Origin: Ottowia massiliensis
GTDB lineage: Bacteria > Pseudomonadota > Gammaproteobacteria > Burkholderiales > Burkholderiaceae_C
Assembly (NCBI RefSeq): GCF_900240305.1
Contig: NZ_LT964854.1
Coordinates: forward strand, 1,054,001 to 1,118,000
DNA: 64,000 nt
Reading direction: 5' to 3'
The translations under genes and the position numbers were made by a program. Positions 1 to 8,170 of this stretch are shown one piece after another (positions within the stretch are counted from its first letter, which is position 1; each line of letters opens with the position of its first letter). Under the pieces are notes generated by a model that worked only from the letters and a program-made list of their open reading frames with translations, made no database searches and had not been told where the DNA came from.

Positions 1-57
1 GGCACGGTTCCAGTCGGTTTCGCCGTGGCGGATGGCGATGATGCGCGTGGCCTGCAT
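1..57 (-). CDS. Histidine phosphatase / phosphoglycerate mutase-like protein, N-terminal fragment cut by the window edge
   Basis: Only the first 19 codons are inside the window. They read MQATRIIAIRHGETDWNRA, which holds the RHGE motif whose histidine is phosphorylated in the histidine phosphatase superfamily (cofactor-dependent phosphoglycerate mutases, CobC, SixA-like enzymes). The ATG is at 57-55. The Thr-Asp-Trp-Asn continuation is typical of the GpmB/CobC type rather than SixA. The substrate cannot be told from this piece. Confidence 0.75.
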   Translation of the reverse strand, partial: MQATRIIAIRHGETDWNRA

Positions 58-92
58 GGGGCGTCAGATGGGGCGGAGCGCTGGCGCGCGCT

Positions 93-731
93 TCAGCGGC
101 TGGCCTCGCCCAGCGGAATGACCACGCGCCGCCAGCCTGCGGGCGGGGTGGGAAAGCCTTGCAGCGCGGCATCAAACAGCGCTTGCAGCACGGTGTCGGA
201 TGCGCCGCGCGCGCCATCGTGCTGGGCGCGGGTTTCATACAGCACCTGGCCGCTGCGGGCGTCGCGCATGATCAGGCTCACGCGGCTGGCGTAGTAGCGC
301 GTGGGGGTGTCCCACATCCACGCGCCGCCATAGAAGCTGCCCGTGCCCAGGCCGAAATAAAAGCGCCCCGGCCAAAAGCCCCAGCCGTCATCCCAGCCGT
401 AATAAGGATCGCCCCAGGGATTGACCCACTGCGGCGTGACGTGCGCGCTGGCTTGCACGGTGATGCGGGCGGCTGCGTCATCGCGCACCAGTCCGGCGCG
501 CGCCAGCGCGGCCTGCGCCAGCGCCTGCACGCGCGCCGTGCCCGGCTGTCCCGCCTGCAATGGCAGCTGCTCGAAGCGGTAGTGCGCGCCCGCCAGGGCG
601 GCAGCGCCAGCCGATGCAGCGGGCGCTGCAACGGCGGCTGATTCCACATCAGCGTCAATCTGGCGCACGCCAGCGCAGGCGGTCAGCAAGAACGCGGCAG
701 CGCCAGCGGCAAGCAAGGCGGTGAATCTCAT
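93..731 (-). CDS. DUF4136-type lipoprotein, 212 aa
   Basis: The N-terminus is a lipoprotein signal peptide (MRFTALLAAGAAAFLLTACA) with lipobox LTAC, so the mature protein should be lipid-anchored in the periplasm or outer membrane. The body has an aromatic- and Gly-rich middle (WGDPYYGWDDGWGFWPGR) and ends with a segment on shared boilerplate of DUF4136 proteins (SLIMRDARSGQVLYETRA). I chose the ATG at 731 because the signal peptide begins there; the same frame stays open far upstream on the opposite strand of the enoyl-CoA hydratase gene, but without coding character. The family has no defined biochemical role. It is transcribed convergently with nothing and divergently from the hydratase gene. 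Confidence 0.8.
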   Translation of the reverse strand: MRFTALLAAGAAAFLLTACAGVRQIDADVESAAVAAPAASAGAAALAGAHYRFEQLPLQAGQPGTARVQALAQAALARAGLVRDDAAARITVQASAHVTPQWVNPWGDPYYGWDDGWGFWPGRFYFGLGTGSFYGGAWMWDTPTRYYASRVSLIMRDARSGQVLYETRAQHDGARGASDTVLQALFDAALQGFPTPPAGWRRVVIPLGEASR

Positions 732-878
732 GGCAAATCCTTTCCGTGCAAGCAAAAAGAAGCGAATGCGCATTGTGCGTCCGCCCGCACAAAGGAAAGA
801 AACAGGCCGGGCAGGGCGCATGCCAGGGCTATAGTGCGCGCCCGTTATCAACCACGCCCCGCACGGGGACAACAAACC

Positions 879-1661
879 ATGTCTTATGAACTGATTCAGA
901 CCCGCACCGAAAGCAATGAGCGCATTGGCGTCATCACCCTCAACCGCCCGCAGCAGCTCAACGCGCTCAATGACCAGCTGATGGACGAGCTGGGGCTGGC
1001 GCTCAAGGCGTTTGACGCCGATGACAAAGTGGGCTGCATCATCCTCACCGGCAGCGAGCGCGCCTTTGCCGCTGGCGCGGACATTGCGGCCATGCAGAAG
1101 CTGAGCTTTGTTGATGCCTACAAGGGCAACTTCATCACCCGCAACTGGGAAACCATCCGCAGCATTCGCAAGCCCGTGATTGCCGCCGTCAGCGGCTTCG
1201 CGCTGGGCGGCGGCTGCGAGCTGGCGATGATGTGCGACTTCATCATTGCCGCCGACAACGCCAAATTCGGCCAGCCTGAAATCAAGCTGGGCATCATCCC
1301 CGGCGCAGGCGGCACGCAGCGCCTGCCCCGCGCCGTGGGCAAGGCCAAGGCCATGGACATGATCCTCACGGGCCGCATGATGGACGCACAGGAAGCCGAG
1401 CGCGCCGGCCTGGTCAGCCGCGTCGTGCCCGTGCAAGATTTGATGGGCGAGGCGCTGAAGGCCGCCGAGGCCATTTGCAGCTTTGGCCAGGTGGCCGTGA
1501 TGGCCGCCAAGGAATGCGTGAACCGCGCCTTTGAAAGCGCCCTGAGCGATGGCGTGATGCACGAGCGGCGCCTGTTCAACGCCCTGTTTGCCACGGCAGA
1601 CCAGAAAGAAGGCATGGACGCTTTCCTGAACAAGCGCCCCGCGCAGTTTGCCAACCGGTGA
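879..1661 (+). CDS. Enoyl-CoA hydratase/isomerase family protein, 260 aa
   Basis: This is a crotonase-fold enzyme of standard length. The two oxyanion-hole segments are visible (ERAFAAGADIAAM near residue 62, and SGFALGGGCELAMMCD near residue 102). The catalytic Glu pair expected of a true hydratase lies in EIKLGIIPGAGGTQRLPR, a highly conserved block. The family hydrates trans-2-enoyl-CoA to 3-hydroxyacyl-CoA in beta-oxidation or aromatic/amino acid breakdown. Start at ATG 879 gives the usual N-terminus (MSYELIQTRT); the upstream in-frame ATG at 834 adds an atypical extension. It stands alone, followed 16 bp later by tRNA-Met. Pathway assignment (Paa, leucine, butanoate) is not possible from context. 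Confidence 0.9.
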   Translation: MSYELIQTRTESNERIGVITLNRPQQLNALNDQLMDELGLALKAFDADDKVGCIILTGSERAFAAGADIAAMQKLSFVDAYKGNFITRNWETIRSIRKPVIAAVSGFALGGGCELAMMCDFIIAADNAKFGQPEIKLGIIPGAGGTQRLPRAVGKAKAMDMILTGRMMDAQEAERAGLVSRVVPVQDLMGEALKAAEAICSFGQVAVMAAKECVNRAFESALSDGVMHERRLFNALFATADQKEGMDAFLNKRPAQFANR

Positions 1662-1677
1662 TACAATTCGCGCCTTT

Positions 1678-1754
1678 GGCGCTTTAGCTCAGTCGGTTAG
1701 AGCGATGGAATCATAATCCACAGGTCCGCGGTTCGAGTCCGTGAAGCGCCACCA
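1678..1754 (+). tRNA. tRNA-Met (anticodon CAT), elongator type
   Basis: A 77-nt cloverleaf can be drawn. The acceptor arm GGCGCTT pairs with AAGCGCC and is followed by an encoded ACCA. The D arm has AGCTCAGTCGGTTAGAGC, the anticodon loop ATCATAA carries CAT with T33, and the T arm is GCGGTTCGAGTCCGT. The paired first acceptor base argues against initiator tRNA, and the acceptor and anticodon stems do not resemble tRNA-Ile2(CAT). It is 16 bp after the hydratase gene. Confidence 0.93.
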
Positions 1755-1895
1755 GACTTCCTTTCAAAAAACCTTCGCAAGCGCCCGTGTTTCGCGCAGC
1801 GCAGCATCAAGGCACCGGGCTGATTCGCCCAGTGCCTTTTTTTCTGCCTGGCGCAGCCGCTTTCTCATTTGCCATCTCGCTTTCAGGGAACCATC

Positions 1896-2312
1896 ATGAA
1901 ACCCATTCGCCCCGCACTTGCATCCACCCTGGCTGCCTGCGGCCTCGCGCTGTGCGCGCTGGCAGGCAGCGCGCAAGCGCAACAGGTGCAGGCCCAGCAG
2001 GTGCGGCGCTTTTTCCCGGCTGGCGTGGAACACGGCATCATCGCTTTTGGCGAGCCGCCTCACATCACGCTGGACGGCAAGCCCATGCTTTTGGCGGCAG
2101 GCACACGCATCCGCAGCGAAACCAACCGCGTGATGCTCTCCGGCGCGCTCACCGGACAGACGCACATGGTCAATTACGCGCTGGGCCCCAGCGGTGAACT
2201 GCGTGAAATCTGGATTCTCACGGCCGAGGAAATCAGCGAGATCAACCAGTCCCGCCTGATTCGCCCGCGCCCCTTCAACGACACGGAGCGCAACCCGTAT
2301 CGCGGCAACTGA
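1896..2312 (+). CDS. Small exported protein of unknown function, 138 aa
   Basis: The protein starts with a clear Sec signal peptide (Lys/Arg then a hydrophobic run ending LAGSAQAQQ), so it should be periplasmic. The mature part is about 110 residues without a motif I recognise. It has an internal Val-Gln-Ala-Gln-Gln repeat just after the cleavage site and a C-terminal stretch rich in Arg/Pro/Asn. The ATG at 1896 follows AGGGAA at a suitable distance. It lies between tRNA-Met and miaB, and such small secreted ORFs recur in Comamonadaceae. A function cannot be given. Confidence 0.75.
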   Translation: MKPIRPALASTLAACGLALCALAGSAQAQQVQAQQVRRFFPAGVEHGIIAFGEPPHITLDGKPMLLAAGTRIRSETNRVMLSGALTGQTHMVNYALGPSGELREIWILTAEEISEINQSRLIRPRPFNDTERNPYRGN

Positions 2313-2361
2313 ACGCGAGCCGTGAACGGGCAGACGCACGCGAAGCGCCGCCTTGAACCAA

Positions 2362-2447
2362 GTTTCGCTCCTTGTTTCATAGCATGACGTCCATGCTGCA
2401 TGGGCGCAGGCGGTGTTTTCAGATGCCTTGAATTTGCTCCTTTTTCA
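2362..2447 (-). repeat. Interspersed ~85-bp repeat, copy 1 (reverse orientation)
   Basis: This is one member of a dispersed family described fully under findings. In forward orientation the family reads: left end CAGGAGCAAATTC, then GAGGGGCAAAAATGCCGC, centre GCGCAGGTTCCACTAGGAC, right end CTATGGATAGAGGAGC followed by AAAT. This copy is diverged in its centre (no CTAG) but keeps both ends, TTTCGCTCC and GAATTTGCTCC. It sits just upstream of miaB. Confidence 0.7.
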
Positions 2448-2495
2448 GAAGCTGCCGCTGCCCGCTTCCATCAAACTTCCCACGAAACTTTCGCC

Positions 2496-3824
2496 ATGTC
2501 CCGCAAAGTCTTCATCAAGACCTTTGGCTGCCAGATGAACGAATACGACTCGGCCAAGATGGCCGATGTGCTGGCCGCCGCCGAAGGCTACGAGTCCACC
2601 GACGACCCGGAGCAGGCCGACCTGGTCATCTTCAACACCTGCTCCGTGCGCGAGAAGGCGCAGGAAAAAGTCTTCTCTGACCTGGGCCGCATCAAGCACC
2701 TCAAGGACAAAGGCACGCTCATCGGCGTGGGCGGCTGCGTGGCCAGCCAGGAGGGCGAGGCCATCATCGAGCGCGCGCCGTATGTCGATGTCGTCTTCGG
2801 CCCGCAACCCCTGCACCGCCTGCCCGATTTGCTGGCCGAGCGCCGCCGCCAGAACGCGCCGCAGGTGGACATCCGCTTTCCCGAAATCGAAAAATTCGAC
2901 CATCTGCCGCCCGCCCGCGTGGAAGGGGCCACGGCCTTTGTCTCCATCATGGAAGGCTGCTCCAAATATTGCAGCTACTGCGTCGTGCCCTACACGCGCG
3001 GCGAAGAGTTCAGCCGCCCGTTTGACGACGTGCTCACCGAAATCGCCGGCCTGGCCGCGCAAGGCGTGAAGGAAGTGACGCTGCTGGGCCAGAACGTGAA
3101 CGCCTATCGCGGCCCGATGGGCGGCAGCGGCGAAACCGCCGACTTCGCCCTGCTCATCGAATACGTGGCCGAAATACCGGGCATCGAACGCATCCGCTAC
3201 ACCACCAGCCACCCCAACGAATTCACCCAGCGCCTGATTGACGTTTACGGCAAGGTGCCCAAGCTCGCCAGCCACCTGCACCTGCCCGTGCAGCACGGCT
3301 CCGACCGCATCCTCATGGCCATGAAGCGCGGCTACACCGCCATGGAATACAAAAGCATCATCCGCCGCCTGCGCGCCGTGCGCCCGCAAATCAGCCTCTC
3401 CAGCGACTTCATCGTGGGCTTTCCGGGCGAAACCGACGCCGATTTCGACAAGATGATGAAGCTCATCGACGATGTGGGCTACGACAACTCCTTCAGCTTC
3501 ATCTTCAGCCCCCGCCCCGGCACGCCCGCCGCCAATTTGCAAGACGACACCCCGCACGAAGTCAAGCTGCGCCGCTTGCAGCGCGTGCAGGCCGCGCTGG
3601 AGCAAAGCGAGCGCGCCATCAGCGCCAGCCGCGTGGGCACCGTGCAGCGCATCCTGGTGGAAGGCCCCTCGCGCAAGAATCCGCAGGAACTCATGGGCCG
3701 CACCGAATGCAACCGCGCCGTCAATTTCAGCGGCGGCGAGCAGCCCGCCCGCCTGATCGGCCAGATGATTGATGTGCGCATCACCGAAGCCATGCCGCAC
3801 TCCCTGCGCGGCGCGCTGATCTGA
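2496..3824 (+). CDS. miaB: tRNA-2-methylthio-N6-isopentenyladenosine synthase MiaB, 442 aa
   Basis: This radical SAM methylthiotransferase adds a thiomethyl group at C2 of i6A37 in tRNAs reading UNN codons. The N-terminal MTTase domain shows the three auxiliary-cluster cysteines (C12 in KTFGCQMNEYDS, then NTCSVRE near 48 and GGCVAS near 82). The radical SAM cluster motif CSKYCSYC lies near residues 154-161. A TRAM-like C-terminus follows. The conserved start MSRKVFIKTFG at 2496 fixes the N-terminus; an in-frame ATG at 2400 would add residues encoded by the interspersed repeat and is unlikely. The gene is monocistronic here. Confidence 0.97.
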   Translation: MSRKVFIKTFGCQMNEYDSAKMADVLAAAEGYESTDDPEQADLVIFNTCSVREKAQEKVFSDLGRIKHLKDKGTLIGVGGCVASQEGEAIIERAPYVDVVFGPQPLHRLPDLLAERRRQNAPQVDIRFPEIEKFDHLPPARVEGATAFVSIMEGCSKYCSYCVVPYTRGEEFSRPFDDVLTEIAGLAAQGVKEVTLLGQNVNAYRGPMGGSGETADFALLIEYVAEIPGIERIRYTTSHPNEFTQRLIDVYGKVPKLASHLHLPVQHGSDRILMAMKRGYTAMEYKSIIRRLRAVRPQISLSSDFIVGFPGETDADFDKMMKLIDDVGYDNSFSFIFSPRPGTPAANLQDDTPHEVKLRRLQRVQAALEQSERAISASRVGTVQRILVEGPSRKNPQELMGRTECNRAVNFSGGEQPARLIGQMIDVRITEAMPHSLRGALI

Positions 3825-4005
3825 AGAACGGCTGGCCGAAGGCAGAGCGCGGCCCTGCGGCTCAGCAGGGCGCGGCGGAAAGTGCGCCTCAAGTGTCAAG
3901 CCCGGCGGCCCGGCCTCTTCAGAGCGCGCACCTCAGCAGCCTGCAAGAAAAAAGCGCAGATGGCAAATAGGCGCAGCCTCATGCGTGCAAGACAGAGGAA
4001 CGGCT

Positions 4006-4095
4006 CAATTTCGCTTCTAAAACCATAGCAACAGGCCTTGATAAACAGTGCGCAAAGCAGCCTTTGCACGCTTTTGAATTCGCTCCTGCTTTAAG
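4006..4095 (-). repeat. Interspersed ~85-bp repeat, copy 2 (reverse, diverged)
   Basis: The ends AATTTCGCTTC and GAATTCGCTCCTG and the internal CCATAGC and TGCGCAAAGCAGCC match the family. The CTAG core is replaced. It faces copy 3 (4252-4306) about 155 bp away, so the two form an inverted pair. Between them, at about 4173-4203, GCAAGAC and GTCTTGC form a short imperfect hairpin without a T-run. Confidence 0.6.
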
Positions 4096-4685
4096 AGCCA
4101 GATTGGAGTCTGTCCGTGGAGCGAAAAATGCGGCCTTGAGCGGCTCTGAGGCGTTGCAAATTCTCTTGAGCCGCAAGACCCGTCTGCGATTTGCGTCTTG
4201 CCGCCCCCGGATGCCCCCTTCGACCTCCGCGGCAGTCTCTGACAAACCCTCAAAAACAGGCGCGAATTCGGGGGCCTTAAAAGCCGTCTTGCGCAGGTTC
4301 CACTAGGCCGAATCGACATTCCCCCCACCCACAAGGGAATCGATGCGAGGTAGAGGAAAGCCAGGAAGTGGGAGGGCTTGCGGTCGAAGCGAGTGGCGAT
4401 GCGGCGAAACTGTTTGAGCCTGGCAAAGCAACGTTCGATGCGATTGCGTAGCCGGTACAGTGCCTTGTCGCAGGCACGCGGTTGCTGGCAGCTGCGAGGC
4501 GGGATCACAGGCTGGGCGCCGAGCGAGTGGATCTGCGCCACCAGTTGCCGGCTGTCATAGCCTTTGTCGGCCAAGACGCACTTGGGCTTGAACCGGGCCA
4601 GCAGCGCTGGGGCTTGCGTGATGTCGTTACGCTGGCCGCCAGTGAGGATAAATCGCACCGGGCGGCCCTGGCCATCCACCGCCAT
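4017..4685 (-). CDS. IS5-family transposase, C-terminal part (orfB)
   Basis: The frame carries the rest of the DDE domain: the second Asp block (CVLADKGYDSRQLV) and the catalytic Glu region (RNRIERCFARLKQFRRIATR). The first ATG in this frame is at 4685, but coding similarity (GGLSTKIH) continues upstream, which supports expression as a frameshift fusion with orfA. The frame has no stop inside the element: it reads through the terminal inverted repeat at 4307 and ends in flanking DNA at 4017, so about the last 97 residues are not transposase. Confidence 0.8.
   Translation of the reverse strand: MAVDGQGRPVRFILTGGQRNDITQAPALLARFKPKCVLADKGYDSRQLVAQIHSLGAQPVIPPRSCQQPRACDKALYRLRNRIERCFARLKQFRRIATRFDRKPSHFLAFLYLASIPLWVGGMSIRPSGTCARRLLRPPNSRLFLRVCQRLPRRSKGASGGGKTQIADGSCGSREFATPQSRSRPHFSLHGQTPIWLLKQERIQKRAKAALRTVYQGLLLWF
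4252..4306 (+). repeat. Interspersed repeat, copy 3, left half only; cut at CTAG by an IS
   Basis: The left half runs from CAAAAACAGGCGCGAATTC to the core GCGCAGGTTCCACTAG and then stops exactly at the CTAG, where the IS5-family element at 4307-5125 begins. The right half of the repeat is not found on the far side of the two ISs, so an adjacent deletion must have followed the insertion. Confidence 0.8.
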
Positions 4686-5125
4686 GTGGATCTTCGTGCT
4701 CAGCCCTCCTGGGCAACGCCCCAGAGCCGGGTGCGTTGCCCCCCTTTTGCGGTCGCCGCCTGTGCGTGCGCCCGGACAATGTTACTGTCGATCATCAGAT
4801 ACTCGTTGCTTCGATCCTGAATCAGGGACTGCAACACCCGCTCCCAGATGCCCTTGGCCGCCCAGCGGGTGAAGCGCTTGTGCACGCTCTTGCAGGCTCC
4901 GTAGCGCGTCGGCAGATCACTCCAGCGCGCCCCGGAGCGCAACACCCACAGCACGCCATTGACGAAGCTGCGGTTGTCCGCTGCCGTACGCCCAGGGTCA
5001 CTGGCCTTGCCTGGGAGCAGATCTTCGATCCGCTCCCATTGGGTTTGGGTCAATTCGTAGCGGCTGGGCCGCGGATGCTTGGTCTCGGACATCCGCCGGA
5101 GATACCGGATGAATGTCGATTCGGC
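4307..5125 (-). mobile_element. IS5-family insertion sequence (819 bp), copy A
   Basis: The element is bounded by 15-bp perfect terminal inverted repeats (GCCGAATCGACATTC at 4307 and its complement ending at 5125). CTAG flanks it on both sides (4303-4306 and 5126-5129), consistent with a 4-bp CTAG target duplication; a TA duplication with longer ends fits equally well. It encodes a two-frame DDE transposase on the minus strand. The organisation resembles the IS427-type groups of IS5, in which orfA and orfB are joined by frameshifting. It is inserted in an interspersed repeat copy. Confidence 0.9.
4700..5092 (-). CDS. IS5-family transposase, N-terminal part (orfA), 130 aa
   Basis: It starts MSETKHPRPSRYELTQTQWE and contains the DUF4096-like N-terminal domain (WERIEDLLPGK, LWVLRSGARWSDLPTRYG) followed by the first catalytic Asp block (EYLMIDSNIVRAH). 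The frame ends shortly after AKGGQRTRLWG. The continuation of the protein (ALGRCPGGLSTKIH) is found in another frame over the same bases, so the product is probably completed by ribosomal frameshifting near the A4G6 run that precedes it (minus strand, around 4740). That run is a plausible slippery site. Confidence 0.88.
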   Translation of the reverse strand: MSETKHPRPSRYELTQTQWERIEDLLPGKASDPGRTAADNRSFVNGVLWVLRSGARWSDLPTRYGACKSVHKRFTRWAAKGIWERVLQSLIQDRSNEYLMIDSNIVRAHAQAATAKGGQRTRLWGVAQEG

Positions 5126-5129
5126 CTAG

Positions 5130-5920
5130 GGCGTGTCATCAGGCGAGCCATACGCCAGTCGCTGCCAGACGGATGGCGCCCAGGAAGTTGCGAGCCGTCT
5201 TGTCGTACCGCGTGGCGATGGCCCGGCACTGCTTGAGCCTGGCAAAGAAGTTTTCGATCAGATGGCGGGGGCTTGGTAAAGATGCGGGTCGTAGTCCCGA
5301 GCTGCCTTCTTGTTGCTGCGTGAGGCAATGACAACGCCTCGAGCACTCGAGCTTGGGCGTCATAGCCCTTGTCGGCGATCACGGTTTCGGCTGCTGTTTG
5401 AGCCAAGAGCATGTCGGCTCTTTCGAGGCCGTGCGCCTGGCTTTGGCGTGAGATGAAATCCGGTGGCCCAGTGCATCCGCCGCCGCTTGAATCTTGGCGC
5501 TCAGCCCGCTGCGGCTGTGTCCGATGGCTTGCGGCCCCCCCTTTGTCCCAGCACCGTGCTGGTGCGCTCGCACGATGGTCGAGCCGATCATCGCGTACTC
5601 GTTGCCGGCCTGCTGCGCCAGGGCTTCAAAGACCTGTTGCCATACACCGCTGTAGCTCCAGCGACCGTGGTGCAGGTGCGCCACCTGGAAGTCTCCGAAA
5701 CGTGCCGGCAGATCGCGCCAGGGGATGCCGGCCCGGTAGCGGCACGGCATCGACAAACAAGCGGTTGTCCTGTGCTCCTGGCTGGCCGGCACGCCCGGGC
5801 AGCCAATCCTTGATGCGCTCCCACTGATCGTCGCGCAACGCGCATCTTCTGGTCATGGCCCTTCTTCTGGGCTCTCTCCAGCAGGCTTCAAGCTCGGCAC
5901 TTGGTGATTGATGACTCGCC
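5130..5920 (-). mobile_element. IS5-family insertion sequence (791 bp), copy B, degenerate
   Basis: Terminal inverted repeats GGCGTGTCATCA (5130) and TGATGACTCGCC (ends 5920) match at 11 of 12 positions. CTAG lies on both sides (5126-5129 and 5921-5924). The left CTAG is shared with copy A, so the two elements are stacked on successive CTAG sites. It is a different IS from copy A in sequence, but of the same family and the same orientation. Confidence 0.85.
5139..5856 (-). pseudogene. IS5-family transposase, inactivated by frameshifts
   Basis: The protein can be followed only by changing frame at least three times. MTRRCALRDDQWERIKDWLP starts at 5856; then YRAGIPWRDLPARFGDFQ and the block IGSTIVRAHQHGAGTKGG in a second frame; then TVIADKGYDAQARVLEA in a third segment; finally HLIENFFARLKQCRAIATRY and the end near 5139. 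All DDE landmarks are recognisable, so this is a recent but dead copy. Spacing of the shifts is too frequent for programmed frameshifting. Confidence 0.85.
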
Positions 5921-5924
5921 CTAG

Positions 5925-6047
5925 GCTTTTGGGAGTACTTTGAAGGCAGGTTTTGAGAACTTCTTTGCCAAACTCAAGCTGTATCAAGCCACCGTCCGTC
6001 ACACGCTATGGCAAAACAGCACCTCTCGCAAACAGTTTTTGAGGTAG
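5925..6047 (+). pseudogene. Possible C-terminal fragment of a third IS5-like transposase
   Basis: Immediately after the CTAG that closes IS copy B, the plus strand reads FENFFAKLKLYQATVRHTLW up to a stop at 6045. ENFFAKLK resembles the catalytic Glu segment of IS5-family transposases (compare IENFFARLKQCRAIATRY in copy B). It has no start and no inverted repeat that I could find. From 6048 to 6106 nothing else is seen. Confidence 0.35.
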
Positions 6048-6106
6048 CGGTTCGAAATCTCTTCTTTCATTTTCCAGTCGCGCCCCGCCTCGCCCCGCGC
6101 GCGACT

Positions 6107-6268
6107 TTAATGACAACCGCCGCTCTTGCTGCTTTCACTGCAACCGTTGCACTTGCTGCAGGCAGAGCCTGGGGCGCCGCCAGCGGTTTTCTTGCGAAAA
6201 ACGAATTTGCGCAGCATGTAGATAAAACAGGCGGCGACGATGAGGCCAACGATGATTTGCTGTGTCAT
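6107..6268 (-). CDS. FeoB-associated Cys-rich membrane protein, 53 aa
   Basis: This short protein has one N-terminal transmembrane helix (QQIIVGLIVAACFIYMLRKF), a basic patch, and a Cys-rich tail (ACSKCNGCSESSKSGGCH). This is the layout of the small proteins found at the end of many feo operons, often called FeoB-associated Cys-rich proteins. Its ATG (6268-6266) overlaps the feoB stop in an ATGA arrangement, so translation is coupled. A role as a metal-binding or assembly partner of FeoB is inferred from context. Longer in-frame starts read into feoB and are rejected. Confidence 0.85.
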   Translation of the reverse strand: MTQQIIVGLIVAACFIYMLRKFVFRKKTAGGAPGSACSKCNGCSESSKSGGCH

Positions 6269-8142
6269 CCCAAAATCCTTGATGCAATCTGATAGACGAT
6301 GAGGGCGAACAAGTAGGCTGCGGCAAACAGGCCGCCCGTGATCATCAGAGTGTGGCGGGCCGAATTGGTTTCGCGCCGGATGGTGGCCAGCGTGGCCAGA
6401 CACATGGGCGCGTAGATGTACCAGGCCAGAAAGGCAAAGGCGGTGGGCAGACCCCAGTTGTCGTGCACCACGGGGATGAGGGCCGTTTCCAGCGCTTCTT
6501 CGGAGCTGGCTGTCATGGCATAGACAGTGCCCAGGGCCGAAACAACCACTTCACGCGCGGCAATGCCGGGGATCATGGCAATGCACATCTGCCAGGTAAA
6601 GCCCAGCGGCGCGAAAAGCGGCTGAATGAGATGACCCAGATGGCCTGCGATGCTGTAGTCAATGGCCGGCTGCGTGGCGCCTTCGGGCGCGCCGGGAAAG
6701 CTCACCAGCGCCCAGAGCACCACGCTCAGGGCAAAAATCACCGTGCCTGCGCGCATCAAAAAGGCTTTGACCTTGCCCCACAGGCTGATGAGGATGTGCT
6801 TGAAGTTGGGCATGCGGAAGGTGGGCAGCTCCATCAGCAGCGGAAACTGCTGCACGTGGCCACGCTTGCGCGCCAGCACCTTGAGCACCCAGGCCGTGAA
6901 ACCCGCTGACACAATGCCCGCCAGGTAAAGGCCAAAGAGCGTGAGGCCTTGCAGGTTGAAGATGCCCAGCACGGTTTCGTCAGGAATGACGGCGGCGATG
7001 ATGAGCGCGTAAATGGGCAGCCGCGCCGAGCAGGTGAGCATGGGCGCAATGGCGATGGTGACCAGGCGCTCGCGCGGGTCTTGAATGGTGCGCGCCGCCA
7101 TCACGGCAGGCACGGCGCAGGCAAAGCTGGACAGCAGCGGAATGAAGGCGCGGCCCGACAGGCCGCTGCGCGACATGGCGTTGTCCAGCAGCAGCGCCGC
7201 GCGCGGCAGATAACCGGAGTCTTCCAGCAGCAAGATGAAGGCAAACAGGATCGTGATTTGCGGCAGAAACACCAGTACGCTGCCCACGCCGGCCAGGATG
7301 CCGTCTTTGATGAGACTGGCTAGCGGACCTTCATCCATGTTCTCCGTGATCACATCGCCCAGCCAGGCGAACGAATCTTCAATCATCCCCATCACCGGCT
7401 CGGCCCAGGCGTAAACCGCCTGGAACACCAGCATGAGGATCAGCATGAGAATCAGCATGCCCCAGACCGGGTGCATCACGATTGCATCCAGCTGGCGGTG
7501 CCAAGCGGGCAGGGTGAGTTCGTGGCGCACCACCTGGCGCAAGATGTCCTCGACCTGCGCATAAAGGGCGTTGCTGTCCAGCGCGTCAAGCCGTTTTTCC
7601 GCCTCTTCGAGCGTGAGGGCATGAGCGGCACCTTCAGTCTTGCGCGGCAGCCTGGCCACCGCCTCGCGCACGGCGCGCATGCTGCGGCTGTCAATGGCCG
7701 CCGTCTCCAGCACAGGCACACCCAGCAGTTCACTGAGCTTGGCCGCGTCAATCTTCAGGCCACGATGGCGCGCCACGTCACTCAAGTTGAGCGAAACCAC
7801 CATGGGCAAGCCCAGCGTCTTCACCTCCAGCACCATGCGCAGCGTCATGCGCAGGTTGGTCGCATCGGCCACGGAAACAATGGCGTCAGGCTGCTGCCCG
7901 AGCTTGCCCAGCACCACGTCGCGCGCCACCTTTTCATCAGGGCTGGTTGCTCGCAGGCTGTAAGTGCCGGGCAGGTCAATCACCACCACGTTCGGGTCGT
8001 CAACAAACCGGCCTTCGCGCCGGTCCACCGTCACACCGGCATAGTTGGCCACCTTGGCATTGGAGCCGGTCAGGCCGTTGAACAAAACCGTCTTGCCACA
8101 GTTGGGCGCGCCCAGCAGGGCGAATCGACTCGCAGTCATCAC
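6265..8142 (-). CDS. feoB: Ferrous iron transporter FeoB, 625 aa
   Basis: The N-terminal G domain carries the P-loop GAPNCGKT (residues 11-18), the DLPGTYSL G3 motif and an NLSD G4 motif. The membrane part has the Gate core segments (for example LPRAALLLDNAMSRSGLSGR and the block with SSFACAVPAVMAARTI, then LTCSARLPIYALII) and about 8-10 helices. It imports Fe(II) across the inner membrane with GTP hydrolysis. At 625 residues it belongs to the shorter FeoB type, lacking the long C-terminal extension of the E. coli protein. The start is Met-Met at 8142/8139. It sits between feoA (28 bp upstream) and the Cys-rich gene. Confidence 0.96.
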   Translation of the reverse strand: MMTASRFALLGAPNCGKTVLFNGLTGSNAKVANYAGVTVDRREGRFVDDPNVVVIDLPGTYSLRATSPDEKVARDVVLGKLGQQPDAIVSVADATNLRMTLRMVLEVKTLGLPMVVSLNLSDVARHRGLKIDAAKLSELLGVPVLETAAIDSRSMRAVREAVARLPRKTEGAAHALTLEEAEKRLDALDSNALYAQVEDILRQVVRHELTLPAWHRQLDAIVMHPVWGMLILMLILMLVFQAVYAWAEPVMGMIEDSFAWLGDVITENMDEGPLASLIKDGILAGVGSVLVFLPQITILFAFILLLEDSGYLPRAALLLDNAMSRSGLSGRAFIPLLSSFACAVPAVMAARTIQDPRERLVTIAIAPMLTCSARLPIYALIIAAVIPDETVLGIFNLQGLTLFGLYLAGIVSAGFTAWVLKVLARKRGHVQQFPLLMELPTFRMPNFKHILISLWGKVKAFLMRAGTVIFALSVVLWALVSFPGAPEGATQPAIDYSIAGHLGHLIQPLFAPLGFTWQMCIAMIPGIAAREVVVSALGTVYAMTASSEEALETALIPVVHDNWGLPTAFAFLAWYIYAPMCLATLATIRRETNSARHTLMITGGLFAAAYLFALIVYQIASRILG

Positions 8143-8170
8143 AGGATTCTTCGTGAAAAAAGAGTGATTT

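Noticed and set aside
93..1562. A 489-codon minus-strand frame covering the DUF4136 gene and most of the enoyl-CoA hydratase gene
   Set aside because: Its upstream two thirds are an antisense shadow of the hydratase gene. Only the part from 731 has a signal peptide and family character.
2445..3899. Long open frame on the minus strand opposite miaB, and similar ones opposite clpA, the sensor kinase gene and uup
   Set aside because: In high-GC genes the antisense frame is often open. The translated products are His/Gly/Ala-rich with no family motif.
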